NCBI GenBank assembly: GCA_963664085.2
Contig: CAXXLO010000002.1
Span: forward strand, 4,774,001-4,838,000
From: Bin5 sp022821545
GTDB lineage: Bacteria > Chloroflexota > Anaerolineae > Caldilineales > Caldilineaceae
Length of the DNA: 64,000 nt
Direction of reading: 5' to 3'
In this document: positions 26,289 to 35,745 of the stretch, piece after piece
Position numbering within the stretch: position 1 is the first letter of the stretch
How the letters are laid out: every line of letters begins with the position of its first letter
Notes under the pieces: model-generated
Databases searched by the model: none
Told to the model about the DNA's origin: nothing
What the model saw: the letters and a program-made list of their open reading frames with translations, nothing else
Translations under genes and position numbers: made by a program

Positions 26289-29200
26289 ATGCCGCCTCAG
26301 AATGACCCCCCCGCGAGCCGGGTCGATGTTCAGGGACTTGCTCGCGAACTGCGCGCTGCGATTGCCGGCGATGTCCACTTTGATGGCGCCAGCCGCGCAA
26401 TGCACGCCACCGACGCCAGCGTATACCAGATCATCCCTCTGGGCGTTGTGACGCCTCGGAACCGGGACGATGTCGTGCAGATTGTTCGGATCTGCCGGCA
26501 ACGCGGCATCTCCATCACCGCGCGCGGCGGCGGGACCTCCCAGGCCGGGCAGGCCATCGGCGCCGGTCTGTCGCTGGACTTCTCCCGCTACATGAATCGA
26601 GTGCTGGACCTGGACGCCGAAGCCGCAACGGTCACGGTGGAACCAGGGATCGTCCTCGATGAACTGAATGCTCTGCTGAAACCCCACGGCCTGCAACTGC
26701 CTCTCGATCTTTCCACCTCCAACCGCGCCACCATAGGCGGCATGATTGCCAACAACTCCGCAGGCACGCGCTCAATCATCTATGGCAAGACCATCGATTA
26801 CGTGGAGCGGCTCGACGTAGTCTTTGCCGACGGCAGCAGCGCCAGCCTTGGGCCTTTGTCGGAGGAAGCGCTGAGGGCCAGGCTGGCGCGGCAGGACTTG
26901 GAGGGCGCTGCCTATCGCACTGTGCGGCGGCTCGGCAGCGAGCTGGAAGCCGAGATTCGGCAGCGGTATCCCCGAATTCTGCGCAGAGTCGGCGGCTACA
27001 ACCTGGATGAGTTTGTTCCCGATGTCGAAACGGCCCCCTCGCCGAGACCGTTCAATCTGGCCCGCATCCTCGTGGGCTCCGAAGGTACGCTTGGACTGAC
27101 CGTCGCGGCCAAAATGCGGCTGGCGCCGTTGCCGCCCCTGCGCGCCCTGTGCAGCGTCCAGTTCGACGACCTTCTGGAGGCGATGACCGCCGCGCCGGTT
27201 ATCCTCGAACACGGTCCGTCCGCCGTCGAGCTGCTCGACCGTTTTATGCTGGAAAAGACCGACGGCCGTATCGAGTACGCGCCTCTGCGCGGCTTCATTC
27301 ACGGCGACCCGGGCGCCGTTCTTCTGGTGGAGTTCTTTGGTCAATCCGACGGGGAGCTGGGTGAGAAGATTGGGAACCTCCAGGCAGACCTGGAGGCGCG
27401 CGGGCTGGGCAGCTATCTCTACCGCGCCATCGAGGCCGAGGAGCAGGCGCGTATCTGGGAGCTGCGTCGCGCCGCGCTGGGGTTGACAATGTCGCAGACC
27501 GGCGACGCCAAGGCGATTTCGTTCGTCGAAGATACCGCTGTGCCGCCCGAACGGCTTCACGACTACATCGAAAACTTTCAGAGAATACTGGCGAAACATG
27601 ACACGCAGGCCGGCTTCTATGCCCACGCCTCTGTCGGACTCTTGCACATACGGCCCGTAATCAATCTCAAGAGCGCGCAGGGCGTGAAGCGTTTTAAGGC
27701 CATCGCCGAGGAAGTGGCCGATCTGGTGCTGGAGTATGGAGGCGCGCTTTCCGGCGAACACGGCGACGGGCTGGTTCGGGCGCCCTTCCAGGAGAAAATG
27801 TTCGGCCCGGCGCTATATGACGCCTTCTGCGAGGTGAAGGCTGCCTTCGACCCGGGCAACATGCTCAATCCGGGCAAAATCGTCCGCGCGCCGGCGCTTG
27901 CTTCCAACCTTCGCCACGGTTCTCCGGTTGGGCAGGTCGATGAAGCGGGGCGGCAATCGCTGGGGACGGCTCCGCCCGACGCGAACCGCGAGCCCGTGGC
28001 AGAGATCGGCGATGCGACCTACGCCTCAACCGCGTTCGACTTCTCCGATTTCGGCGGCCTCTTGCGCGCAACCGAGCAGTGTACCGGCGTGGGAGCTTGC
28101 CGCAAAACGCTCACCGGCACCATGTGCCCGTCCTACATGGCCACCCGTAACGAAATCGACAGCACCCGCGGCCGTGCAAACGCCCTGCGTCTGGCCCTTA
28201 CGGGCGGTCTGGAGTCGACCGGCTTCGGGGACGAGGAGCTGCTGCCCGTCCTGGACCTCTGCCTGGAATGCAAGGCGTGCAAACGGGAGTGCCCCACCGG
28301 CGTTGATATGGCCCGCCTCAAGAGTGAATTCCTGCACCGGTACCACGCCCGCCGCGGTGCGCCGTTTAAGGTTCGTGTGCTGTCGCAGGCCGATCGCATT
28401 GCCCGTTGGGGGAGTCGACTGGCCCCCCTCTCGAACTGGCTGGCTGCCGCCAAGCCCGTTCGACGTCTGAACGAGCTGCTATTTGGGCTGGACCGCCGGC
28501 GTCCTCTGCCCGCCTTCAGCAGGCAGCCTTTTACCCGCAGCTGGCGTGACACCGCGCCTCCTGCCGGCCCGGCGCAGACGAGAGTAGCCCTGTTTGCCGA
28601 CACGTTCAACAACTACTACGAGCCGCACCAGCTTGACGCCGCCGTAACCCTCCTGCAGAGCTGCGGCGCCCAGGTGACGGTCGCGCCTCAGGTCTGCTGC
28701 GGCCGGCCGCTGATTTCGAAGGGCATGCTGGACGGCGCCGCTCGACAGGCCTCCGCAACCACCTCCGCGCTCCTGCCGCTGGCCGAGGCCGGGCTGCCGC
28801 TGCTTTTCTGTGAACCAAGCTGCTACTCCGCTGTACAGGACGACCACCCCCGGCTACTGCGAGGGGCCGCACAGACCGATGCGCGCAAGGTGGCCGCGTC
28901 CTGTCAGCTCGTTGAAGAGTGGGCCGGGCCCCGCATGAAGCCGACGAAGCCTGGCCCTTCCAAGGTGTTGATTCACGGGCACTGCCACCAGAAAGCCCTC
29001 GTGGGGATGCAGCCCCTGCAGCAGCTTCTTGCCGCGATACCGAATTGCGAACTGTCGCTGCTGGACAGCGGCTGCTGCGGGCTGGCCGGGCTGTTCGGTT
29101 ATGAGCGCTACGACGTCTCCAAACTGATCGGCGAACGCCGCTTGCTGCCGGCCGCCCGCCAGCTTGGCAAGGACGAGATTCTCGTCAGCCCGGGATTCTC

Positions 29201-29294
29201 CTGCCGCCAGCAGATTAAGCACTTTACCGGCGTGGAGTCCCATTCGCCAGCATCTCTTCTCGCATCACTACTCCAGGAGAACGCGGCTGACTGA
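26289..29294 (+). CDS. Fused FAD-binding and Fe-S 2-hydroxyacid dehydrogenase (GlcD + GlcF-like)
   Basis: A 1001-residue fusion. Residues ~40-530 are a PCMH-type FAD oxidase like GlcD/D-lactate dehydrogenase (ITARGGGTSQAGQAIGAGLSLD, LVGSEGTLGL, SGEHGDGLVR near the C-terminal cap). After ~residue 590 come two Cys clusters for 4Fe-4S centres (CTGVGACRKTLTGTMCPSY and CLECKACKRECPTG). Two CCG-type domains follow (VCCGRPLISKG and DSGCCGLAGLFGYE). Such enzymes oxidise glycolate, D-lactate, D-2-hydroxyglutarate or related acids and pass electrons to the quinone pool. It is last in the catabolic operon. Confidence 0.9.
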   Translation: MPPQNDPPASRVDVQGLARELRAAIAGDVHFDGASRAMHATDASVYQIIPLGVVTPRNRDDVVQIVRICRQRGISITARGGGTSQAGQAIGAGLSLDFSRYMNRVLDLDAEAATVTVEPGIVLDELNALLKPHGLQLPLDLSTSNRATIGGMIANNSAGTRSIIYGKTIDYVERLDVVFADGSSASLGPLSEEALRARLARQDLEGAAYRTVRRLGSELEAEIRQRYPRILRRVGGYNLDEFVPDVETAPSPRPFNLARILVGSEGTLGLTVAAKMRLAPLPPLRALCSVQFDDLLEAMTAAPVILEHGPSAVELLDRFMLEKTDGRIEYAPLRGFIHGDPGAVLLVEFFGQSDGELGEKIGNLQADLEARGLGSYLYRAIEAEEQARIWELRRAALGLTMSQTGDAKAISFVEDTAVPPERLHDYIENFQRILAKHDTQAGFYAHASVGLLHIRPVINLKSAQGVKRFKAIAEEVADLVLEYGGALSGEHGDGLVRAPFQEKMFGPALYDAFCEVKAAFDPGNMLNPGKIVRAPALASNLRHGSPVGQVDEAGRQSLGTAPPDANREPVAEIGDATYASTAFDFSDFGGLLRATEQCTGVGACRKTLTGTMCPSYMATRNEIDSTRGRANALRLALTGGLESTGFGDEELLPVLDLCLECKACKRECPTGVDMARLKSEFLHRYHARRGAPFKVRVLSQADRIARWGSRLAPLSNWLAAAKPVRRLNELLFGLDRRRPLPAFSRQPFTRSWRDTAPPAGPAQTRVALFADTFNNYYEPHQLDAAVTLLQSCGAQVTVAPQVCCGRPLISKGMLDGAARQASATTSALLPLAEAGLPLLFCEPSCYSAVQDDHPRLLRGAAQTDARKVAASCQLVEEWAGPRMKPTKPGPSKVLIHGHCHQKALVGMQPLQQLLAAIPNCELSLLDSGCCGLAGLFGYERYDVSKLIGERRLLPAARQLGKDEILVSPGFSCRQQIKHFTGVESHSPASLLASLLQENAAD

Positions 29295-29319
29295 TAATCG
29301 TAGATCGGTGCGCGTGTAG

Positions 29320-29325
29320 TATACT
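29320..29325 (+). promoter_or_regulatory. -10-like box TATACT upstream of the DUF3048 gene
   Basis: TATACT lies about 75 bases ahead of the TTG start at 29402. I see no strong -35 partner. Confidence 0.35.
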
Positions 29326-29401
29326 ATCCGCAACTGGTTCAATCGCCTTTCAGAATTCAACTGTCCTTCCCAAACACGCTATCTTGAACAGAAGGAAGCC
29401 C

Positions 29402-30742
29402 TTGAAACTCAGGCCATTTTTCCCTCTGGAGACGCCCCGCGGCGCATGCCCTTCCAGGACTGCGGCAGCCGGCGCGTACGGTCCTTTTCGCTGCCGAGCA
29501 TCTTCGCCGGCGAAAGTTCGACCCCTCCTTGGTGCGCTCGTCCTGCTGCTCATGGCGGCGCTTTCCGCTTGCGCGGGCGCAGGCGGGGCGTCTACCCCGA
29601 CCTCTACCAAGACTCCGGATGCCGCCGGACTTCAGACGGCGGCCGAAACGCCAACCCCGCCTGCTGCCGCAGACAATGCCGCTGACTCAGACAATGCCGC
29701 TGGCGCCGCGGAAGTTGAATCGGCCGCCTCAACGCCCGTGCCGGGGCCTGTCGCACGCTATACCGGGCTGCCCCTGGCCGATCCCTCCTTGTTGCAGGAG
29801 ACACCGGTCTTTGTCTGTCTGAACAATGACGCTGCCAGCAGAGCGAGCCACTACGGCTTGAACGAGGCCGATGTCACCTACGAATACATTGTCGACGGCT
29901 TCCACCTGACCCGCCTCACCAGCATGTTCCAGAGCATCCCGGCCAGGGAGATCGGCCCCGTGCGCAGCGCCCGCTGGCCCAATATCCATACCACCTATAT
30001 GTTCGACGGCATTCTGGCCTGCTCCGGCGGCAGCGACGGCATCCGCTACCTGCTAAAGAACGAGGTCGGATTCCCCTATCTGGACGCCGATTCGGAAGAT
30101 CCGGAGAGCGTCACCTACTTCTTCAGCGTAGGCAGCAACTATCGCACCCGTCTGCGGACGAGCGTCGATAGAGTGCGCCGCTGGATGATCGACATGGCGA
30201 AGACCTGCGACGTGTCCCCTCTGCTGCCCTACTGCCTTGAAATCTTCAGTCCCTGGCTGGAGAGTCAAAAGAACAGTCCCCGGCCTTTGGAGCGGGCAAG
30301 TTTCTCCTTCAGCGAGACACCAGAGGAGTTCTGGGCCTCCGAGGCAAACACGGTCCGCATTCCTTACCCGGAGAATAACGGTGTCGAATGGCGCTACGAC
30401 CCGTCAACCGGTCGCTACCTGCGATTCCAGAGCGGCGCCGCGCACATGGACCAGGCCGCGGGCCGGCAGATCAGCAGCGACAACGTGATCGTCGTCTTCG
30501 CCGAACACGAGTTGACCAACATTGTGGAAGACAGCCTGGGAACGCTTAGCGTGAAGATTCACCTGTACGGCTTCGGAGACCTGCGTGTCTTTCGAAATGG
30601 GAAGGTCTATGAAGGTACCTGGCGGGCAAATGATCAGAGCCCGCCTCGCTGGCTCGGGCCCGGCGAGCAACCGATTACACTGAAGCCGGGCCGTACCTGG
30701 ATACAGGTCGTGCGCACGAGCGACAGGATCAGCTATCAGTAA
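29402..30742 (+). CDS. DUF3048 (YerB-like) lipoprotein
   Basis: A 446-residue exported protein. TTG 29402 is preceded by AGAAGGAAG at ideal spacing, so I prefer it over TTG 29384. After a basic N-terminal stretch a hydrophobic segment ends in a lipobox (LLMAALSAC), then a ~70-residue Ala/Thr/Pro low-complexity linker. The core fits DUF3048: 'VFVCLNNDAASRASHYGLNEADVTYEYIV', 'REIGPVRSARW', 'GGSDGIRYLL'. Its C-terminal half ends with a strand-rich domain (GRTWIQVVR). B. subtilis YerB is the named relative; biochemical role unknown. Confidence 0.85.
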   Translation: MKLRPFFPLETPRGACPSRTAAAGAYGPFRCRASSPAKVRPLLGALVLLLMAALSACAGAGGASTPTSTKTPDAAGLQTAAETPTPPAAADNAADSDNAAGAAEVESAASTPVPGPVARYTGLPLADPSLLQETPVFVCLNNDAASRASHYGLNEADVTYEYIVDGFHLTRLTSMFQSIPAREIGPVRSARWPNIHTTYMFDGILACSGGSDGIRYLLKNEVGFPYLDADSEDPESVTYFFSVGSNYRTRLRTSVDRVRRWMIDMAKTCDVSPLLPYCLEIFSPWLESQKNSPRPLERASFSFSETPEEFWASEANTVRIPYPENNGVEWRYDPSTGRYLRFQSGAAHMDQAAGRQISSDNVIVVFAEHELTNIVEDSLGTLSVKIHLYGFGDLRVFRNGKVYEGTWRANDQSPPRWLGPGEQPITLKPGRTWIQVVRTSDRISYQ

Positions 30743-30915
30743 CATGGAGGTATTCCCAGGCCGCCGGCCAGTCGGCGGCTGTCGTCCGCACTGGGCTGAG
30801 GGCCCCCGGCGGCGGATGCAATACCCCCTCCTTTTCGTCTCGACCGAACGAAGCGGCAACGCCCCCTGACAACGCTTGTCAACTGCTGCCGACCACCAGA
30901 CTCCGGAGTTCGCGA

Positions 30916-32790
30916 ATGTTGCGGGTCAAAATTGTCTGTACAATTGGGCCGTCCAGTACCGATCCCGATATTCTTGCACAGTTGATTGACGCCGGTATGA
31001 ACGTGGCGCGCATCAACATGAGTCACGGGGACCACAACTTTCACGCCCGCAACATCCACGCGATCCGTGAGATTGCCCAGGAGCGCAACCGGCCCATCGC
31101 GATTCTCGTCGACCTGCAGGGGCCGAAACTTCGAGTGGGGGAAATGCAGCCGGGAGGCGTCCCGCTGACAGCTGGCGAAGAGCTGATTCTTACGACCGAA
31201 GACATCATTGGCGTGCCTGGACGCGTGCCGATCCAGAACAAGGAAGTCCCGTCCAGCATCGAGCAGGGCCGCCGCGATGCCCGGGCGCAGGCGGCCGCAG
31301 AATCGAACGAGCGCATTCTACTGGATGACGGCCTGCTCGAGCTGGAGGTGCTCGACGCGACCGAATCGACCGTGCGCACGCGCGTGATCGTTGGCGGCAC
31401 GCTGGAAGATCGCAAGGGAATGAACCTCCCCCAGACCAAGCTTACCGTTCCATCCATGACCGAAAAAGATCGCGTCGACGTCGATTTTGCCCTGGAACAT
31501 CAGGCGGATTGGATTGCCCTGAGCTTTGTTCGCACCGCAGCGGACATTCACGCGCTGAGAAAAGTCGTGCAGAACCGCACGCCCTTGGGCCGGGCAACAC
31601 CGATCATCTCGAAAATAGAAAAGCCTGAAGCGGTCGAGAACATCGAGGAGATTATCCAGGCGTCCGACGGCCTCATGGTCGCACGCGGCGACTTGGGAAT
31701 CGAGACCAGCCCGGAAGCTGTGCCGATGATCCAGAAAATGATCATCGCCCGTTGTATCGGCACCGACAAACCTGTGATCACGGCGACGCAGATGCTCGAA
31801 TCGATGATTCGCAACCCGCGACCGACCCGCGCCGAGGCCAGTGACGTGGCGAACGCAGTACTGGATGGCAGCGACGCCATCATGCTTTCGGGCGAGACTG
31901 CCGCCGGCGTCTATCCGGTTGAGTCGGTCAGAACGATGGCGAATATCGCCCAGGAGGCGGAGCGCGTGCGCGCCGTTACACAGCCGCACTACCGACCTTC
32001 TCAACAGGCTGTGGATGGCTTCTTCGGCACCTCGGCGTCCGCCTCCGGGCAGGGGAACGATTCACACTCTGGCGCCGCGCCTTCAGTTGCCGAAGCGGTC
32101 AGCCAGGCCACCGTAAATACTGCACGCAACGTTGGGGCCGCAGCTATCATTGCGCCCACCGCCAGGGGGGCCACGGCCAAAAAACTGGCCCGGTTCCGAC
32201 CGTCCGTTCCCATCATCGCCGTGACGCCCAGTCATCTCGTTTACCGGCAACTGGCCCTCTATTGGGGCGTATTCCCTTTGATGGGCCAGCGCATGAACAC
32301 GATTGACGAAATGCTGGAAGACGCCGTCCGTATCGCCCTGCGCGCCGGATTCGTCCAGCAGGGTGACGTCACCGTCGTCACCGGCGGCGTCGTCGGCGGT
32401 GTGCCCGGAGAAACCAATCTGATGACCGTTCGCCGCATCGCCAGGGTGCTGATGCATGGGCAGGGCGTGGGCAATCGACGCATGAGCGGCCGCGTGGTGC
32501 GGTTGAAACCCGGCCAGGATCCCCAGGCGCAGGAAATTCAGCGCCGGATGATGACGACACAGGACATTCTGGTGGCGGAGGAGTTAAACCAGGTCAGCAT
32601 GGAGTTGGTCTACCATGCCGGGGGCTTGATCACCGCTGAATCGGCGCCCGACAGCATCGCTGCGCTCGCGGCTGTGGAGTTGGGGATCCCTGCAATTCTG
32701 CAGGCGACCGGAGAATGGGATGAGCTGGTCGACGGCCAGACCATTGTCATCGATGCCAGAACCGGCAACGTTTATGAGTGGGACCTGTAG
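30916..32790 (+). CDS. pyk: Pyruvate kinase with C-terminal PEP-utiliser-like domain
   Basis: A 624-residue pyruvate kinase, converting phosphoenolpyruvate and ADP to pyruvate and ATP. The catalytic A domain shows KIVCTIGPSS, NMSHGDH, the Lys motif PIISKIEKPEAVENI, and MVARGDLGIE plus TQMLESM. The B domain carries a ~10-residue Arg/Ala/Glu-rich insertion near RRDARAQAAAESNE. Like Bacillus enzymes it has an extra C-terminal domain, but the usual T-S-H-A motif reads GLITAESAPDSIAAL, so the phosphorylatable His is missing. GGAG seven bases before ATG 30916 supports the start. It converges with the MFS gene 22 nt downstream. Confidence 0.95.
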   Translation: MLRVKIVCTIGPSSTDPDILAQLIDAGMNVARINMSHGDHNFHARNIHAIREIAQERNRPIAILVDLQGPKLRVGEMQPGGVPLTAGEELILTTEDIIGVPGRVPIQNKEVPSSIEQGRRDARAQAAAESNERILLDDGLLELEVLDATESTVRTRVIVGGTLEDRKGMNLPQTKLTVPSMTEKDRVDVDFALEHQADWIALSFVRTAADIHALRKVVQNRTPLGRATPIISKIEKPEAVENIEEIIQASDGLMVARGDLGIETSPEAVPMIQKMIIARCIGTDKPVITATQMLESMIRNPRPTRAEASDVANAVLDGSDAIMLSGETAAGVYPVESVRTMANIAQEAERVRAVTQPHYRPSQQAVDGFFGTSASASGQGNDSHSGAAPSVAEAVSQATVNTARNVGAAAIIAPTARGATAKKLARFRPSVPIIAVTPSHLVYRQLALYWGVFPLMGQRMNTIDEMLEDAVRIALRAGFVQQGDVTVVTGGVVGGVPGETNLMTVRRIARVLMHGQGVGNRRMSGRVVRLKPGQDPQAQEIQRRMMTTQDILVAEELNQVSMELVYHAGGLITAESAPDSIAALAAVELGIPAILQATGEWDELVDGQTIVIDARTGNVYEWDL

Positions 32791-32812
32791 AGAGGGCGGC
32801 TGACGGCCCGAC

Positions 32813-34207
32813 TCAGACTACGGCCGGCGGCTTGTTGCCCGATTCGGTAATGGCCCGGCGTACGTCCACTCTCAGCAGCAGAACAAGCCCAACCACAAAA
32901 AAGAGAATGATCGACACCATGGCTGGACGCAGGCTGCCGGTCATCTGGTTGACCAGGCCGAATGCCAGCGGACCGAGCCAGGATGTACCCCGTTCGCTGA
33001 CCTCGTAGATCGAGAAGAATTCAGCCTCCTTGCCCCGCGGGATCATGTTGGCAAAGAGACCGCGGCTGACAGCCTGCGTGCCGCCCATGACCAGGGCAAT
33101 AAACGCGCCCAGAATCCAGAACTCCAGGATGCGGCTCTCCCCCTTTAGACCCAGATAGGCGTAGATCACGACCACTGTCCAGACGATCAGCCCGATGACC
33201 AGCGCCTTCTTGGCGCCGATCAGAGTCGCTGCCCTGCCGAACAGCAGCGCGCCCCCAAAGGCAACGAACTGGATCATCAAAATGACCATCGTTAGCAGGC
33301 CCTGCTCGATCTCAAGTCCTCCCTGAATGAGAGGGGCGGCCGCGAAGACCGCAGACACGGCAAACACGGTTTGGATACCGTCGTTATAGAGAAGGTAGGC
33401 GATCAGAAAACGGATGGTATGGGGATACTTTGAGGCCTCTTGGAAGGTCTCCCACAACTGTCTGAGACCGGTCGACAGATAGGTCTCGCCGGGAAGAAGC
33501 GCTTTGGCCGTGTCTCTAGAACGCAGCAGCCTCCACGTGACGAACGACCAGCTGAACCACCACAGACCGGCGGAGAACAGATTGATGCGCACTGCCAGTC
33601 CGGTGTCGATGCCGATACTGTCGCGCAACAGGTAGAAGGCAAGGTTGAGCGCCAGAAGAATGCCGCCCCCCAGGTAACCCAGCGCCCAGCCCACCGACGA
33701 GACGCGGTCGCGGTCCTCCGGCTCGGCAATGTCCGGCAGAAAGGCATTGTAGAAGACAATGGCCGCGCCAAAGCAAAGATTGGCGCCGATAAAGAGAAGA
33801 CCGCCAAGCCACCAGGTCTCGTCTGTAATGAAGAACATCAACATCGTGGCGCCTGCGCCGCCAACGGCAAAGACCTGCATCAGCCTTTTGCGCAGGCTGG
33901 AGTAGTCTGCGATCGCGCCAAGAATCGGCAGAATCAACACCTGCAGGACTACGGAGATCGTAATGCAGTAGGAGAAGAATGAATACGGGTCCATCGGAAT
34001 GCCAAGCGGGCGCACCAGCCCATCGGGGCCCGCGGCCTGTTCGGTCAGGTTTGATACGTAGGGGCCTAGAAAGACGGCGCCAACTGTTGTCGCGAATGCG
34101 GAATTCGCCCAGTCATAAAAATACCAGCCGAACTGCTCGCGGCGGTCTCCCGGCCCCGCTGCGCCCGCGGATTCCTGGCTGGATTCTGCTGCCGATTCAG
34201 TTGGCAT
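32813..34207 (-). CDS. MFS transporter of the UMF1 / Atg22-like family
   Basis: A 464-residue polytopic membrane protein with about 12 helices. The N-terminal FGWYFYDWANSAFATTV motif is the hallmark of the UMF1/Atg22-like branch of the major facilitator superfamily. A YSSLRKRLMQ cytoplasmic loop lies between helices 2 and 3. The substrate in bacteria is generally unknown; yeast Atg22 exports amino acids from the vacuole. AGGAG precedes ATG 34207. It stands alone on the minus strand beside mtaB. Confidence 0.88.
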   Translation of the reverse strand: MPTESAAESSQESAGAAGPGDRREQFGWYFYDWANSAFATTVGAVFLGPYVSNLTEQAAGPDGLVRPLGIPMDPYSFFSYCITISVVLQVLILPILGAIADYSSLRKRLMQVFAVGGAGATMLMFFITDETWWLGGLLFIGANLCFGAAIVFYNAFLPDIAEPEDRDRVSSVGWALGYLGGGILLALNLAFYLLRDSIGIDTGLAVRINLFSAGLWWFSWSFVTWRLLRSRDTAKALLPGETYLSTGLRQLWETFQEASKYPHTIRFLIAYLLYNDGIQTVFAVSAVFAAAPLIQGGLEIEQGLLTMVILMIQFVAFGGALLFGRAATLIGAKKALVIGLIVWTVVVIYAYLGLKGESRILEFWILGAFIALVMGGTQAVSRGLFANMIPRGKEAEFFSIYEVSERGTSWLGPLAFGLVNQMTGSLRPAMVSIILFFVVGLVLLLRVDVRRAITESGNKPPAVV

Positions 34208-34281
34208 CGCTCGCTCCTGTGAGTCTGTCGCGGCAGGGAGGACTGCCGCCGCCGGCTACAATATGCGAATGTCGTACAAGC

Positions 34282-35622
34282 CTATGGCAGAAGAGGTTCG
34301 CCGTATAGGGTTTCGCCGTGGAGTTCATCCAGGCAGACGGGGGTGATGCGGTTGCTGAGGTCGGTTCCCGCGGGAGCTTGGGCCGTCACGCGCAGGTAAT
34401 TGTCCGTCAGGCCGCTCCAGAGTAAGGTGTCGGCCTGATCGGTCAACTGTTGACCGGCGCCCTCCCACAGGACCGGTCGAGTTGCGCCGACGTATCGTGC
34501 TCGTTCCAACTGGCCGCTGCGTGCTGCCACCTGGTGCATACGCCTTGAACGCTCTCGCTTGACCGCCTTCTTTACCTGCCCGTCGAATTCGGCCGCGGCT
34601 GTGCCCGTGCGGGCGCTGAAGGGGAAGATGTGCGCGTGGGCAAACCGCATCTCTTCGACGAAGTCTAGACCCTCTTCAAAATCGGCATCCGACTCACCCG
34701 GAAAACCGACGATCAGATCGGTGGTGATAATCAGATTCGGGATGGCGGCGCGCGCGTCAGCCGCCAGCTGGCGGAAACTGGCTACAGTGCAACGACGGGC
34801 CATTCGCCGCAGCTGGGCGTCGGTGCCGGCCTGCAGAGGCAGGTGCAGGTGGGGGCACAGCCTCCCCGGCCAGCGCTGCCACAGGTCGAAGAAACCGTCG
34901 GCCAGTTCCCAGGGCTCCAGGCTGCTCAGGCGCAGGCGGGCAATATCGGTATCGGTGAGGATCGCTGCCGTCAACTCCTTGAGATCGCTCCGCTGACCGC
35001 CGTCAAGATCCCTGCCAAAGGCTCCCAGGTGGACACCTGTGAGCACAACTTCGCGGTAGCCGCCGTCTACCAGACCCTGCACTTCACTCACGACGTCGGC
35101 CGTCGTTCGGCTGCGGCTGTCGCCGCGCAGAGCGGTGACGATGCAAAACGTGCAGCGATTCTGGCAGCCGTCCTGGACCTTCACGAAGGCCCGTGTGCGG
35201 CCTCCCTCCTCTTCAGTAGAGGCCGGGGCGAACGGTGTGCCATGCGGCTGTATCCGGGACAGGTCGTCGGGATCGGAGAACTCCGCGCTCCAGGGCTCGA
35301 GCAGCGTGTGCAGCATCTCCTTCGCTTGGTTGTCTGCCACCAGCTCGACGCCGGGAAGTTTGGCGCTTTCCCGGGGCGCCAGCGTCGCGTAACAGCCCGT
35401 TATGGCGATCCGGGCGTCAGGATTGCGTTTATTCAGGTGACGCGCCGCCTGCCGGCTCTTGCGCGCGGCCTGACTCGTGACCGCACAGGTGTTGAGCACG
35501 ATCACTTGCGCTTCTTCAGCGCGGCCCACGATACGATGCCCGGCCGCGTTGAGGCGTCCCGCCAGGGTACTGTTTTCACTGAAGTTGAGCCGGCAGCCCA
35601 GCTGGTCGAGGAATACGCGCAT
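34282..35622 (-). CDS. mtaB: tRNA (N6-threonylcarbamoyladenosine-37-C2)-methylthiotransferase
   Basis: A 446-residue radical-SAM methylthiotransferase that adds a methylthio group to t6A37 of ANN-decoding tRNAs. The N-terminal UPF0004 domain carries the auxiliary-cluster cysteines in LGCRLN, NTCAVT and TGCYA. The radical-SAM triad is CQNRCTFC (C-x3-C-x2-C). LGCRLN and the overall length favour MtaB over RimO or MiaB. A TRAM-like C-terminal part follows (ARYVGATRPVLWEG). No operon partner. Confidence 0.93.
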   Translation of the reverse strand: MRVFLDQLGCRLNFSENSTLAGRLNAAGHRIVGRAEEAQVIVLNTCAVTSQAARKSRQAARHLNKRNPDARIAITGCYATLAPRESAKLPGVELVADNQAKEMLHTLLEPWSAEFSDPDDLSRIQPHGTPFAPASTEEEGGRTRAFVKVQDGCQNRCTFCIVTALRGDSRSRTTADVVSEVQGLVDGGYREVVLTGVHLGAFGRDLDGGQRSDLKELTAAILTDTDIARLRLSSLEPWELADGFFDLWQRWPGRLCPHLHLPLQAGTDAQLRRMARRCTVASFRQLAADARAAIPNLIITTDLIVGFPGESDADFEEGLDFVEEMRFAHAHIFPFSARTGTAAAEFDGQVKKAVKRERSRRMHQVAARSGQLERARYVGATRPVLWEGAGQQLTDQADTLLWSGLTDNYLRVTAQAPAGTDLSNRITPVCLDELHGETLYGEPLLP

Positions 35623-35732
35623 TGTTTACAGCTTGTGGATGGCGCCCGGAGGCCGGTCCTTATAGCCGAAATCGGCCCCTGACCGTAACAGGATAACACA
35701 GAACCTTTTTTACCAATTAATCCCGATTCAGG

Positions 35733-35738
35733 TATACT
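35733..35738 (+). promoter_or_regulatory. -10 box TATACT adjoining the start codon (leaderless transcript candidate)
   Basis: TATACT ends seven bases before ATG 35746, which would put the transcription start at or beside the A of ATG. No Shine-Dalgarno fits in between. Confidence 0.55.
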
Positions 35739-35745
35739 CCACAGT

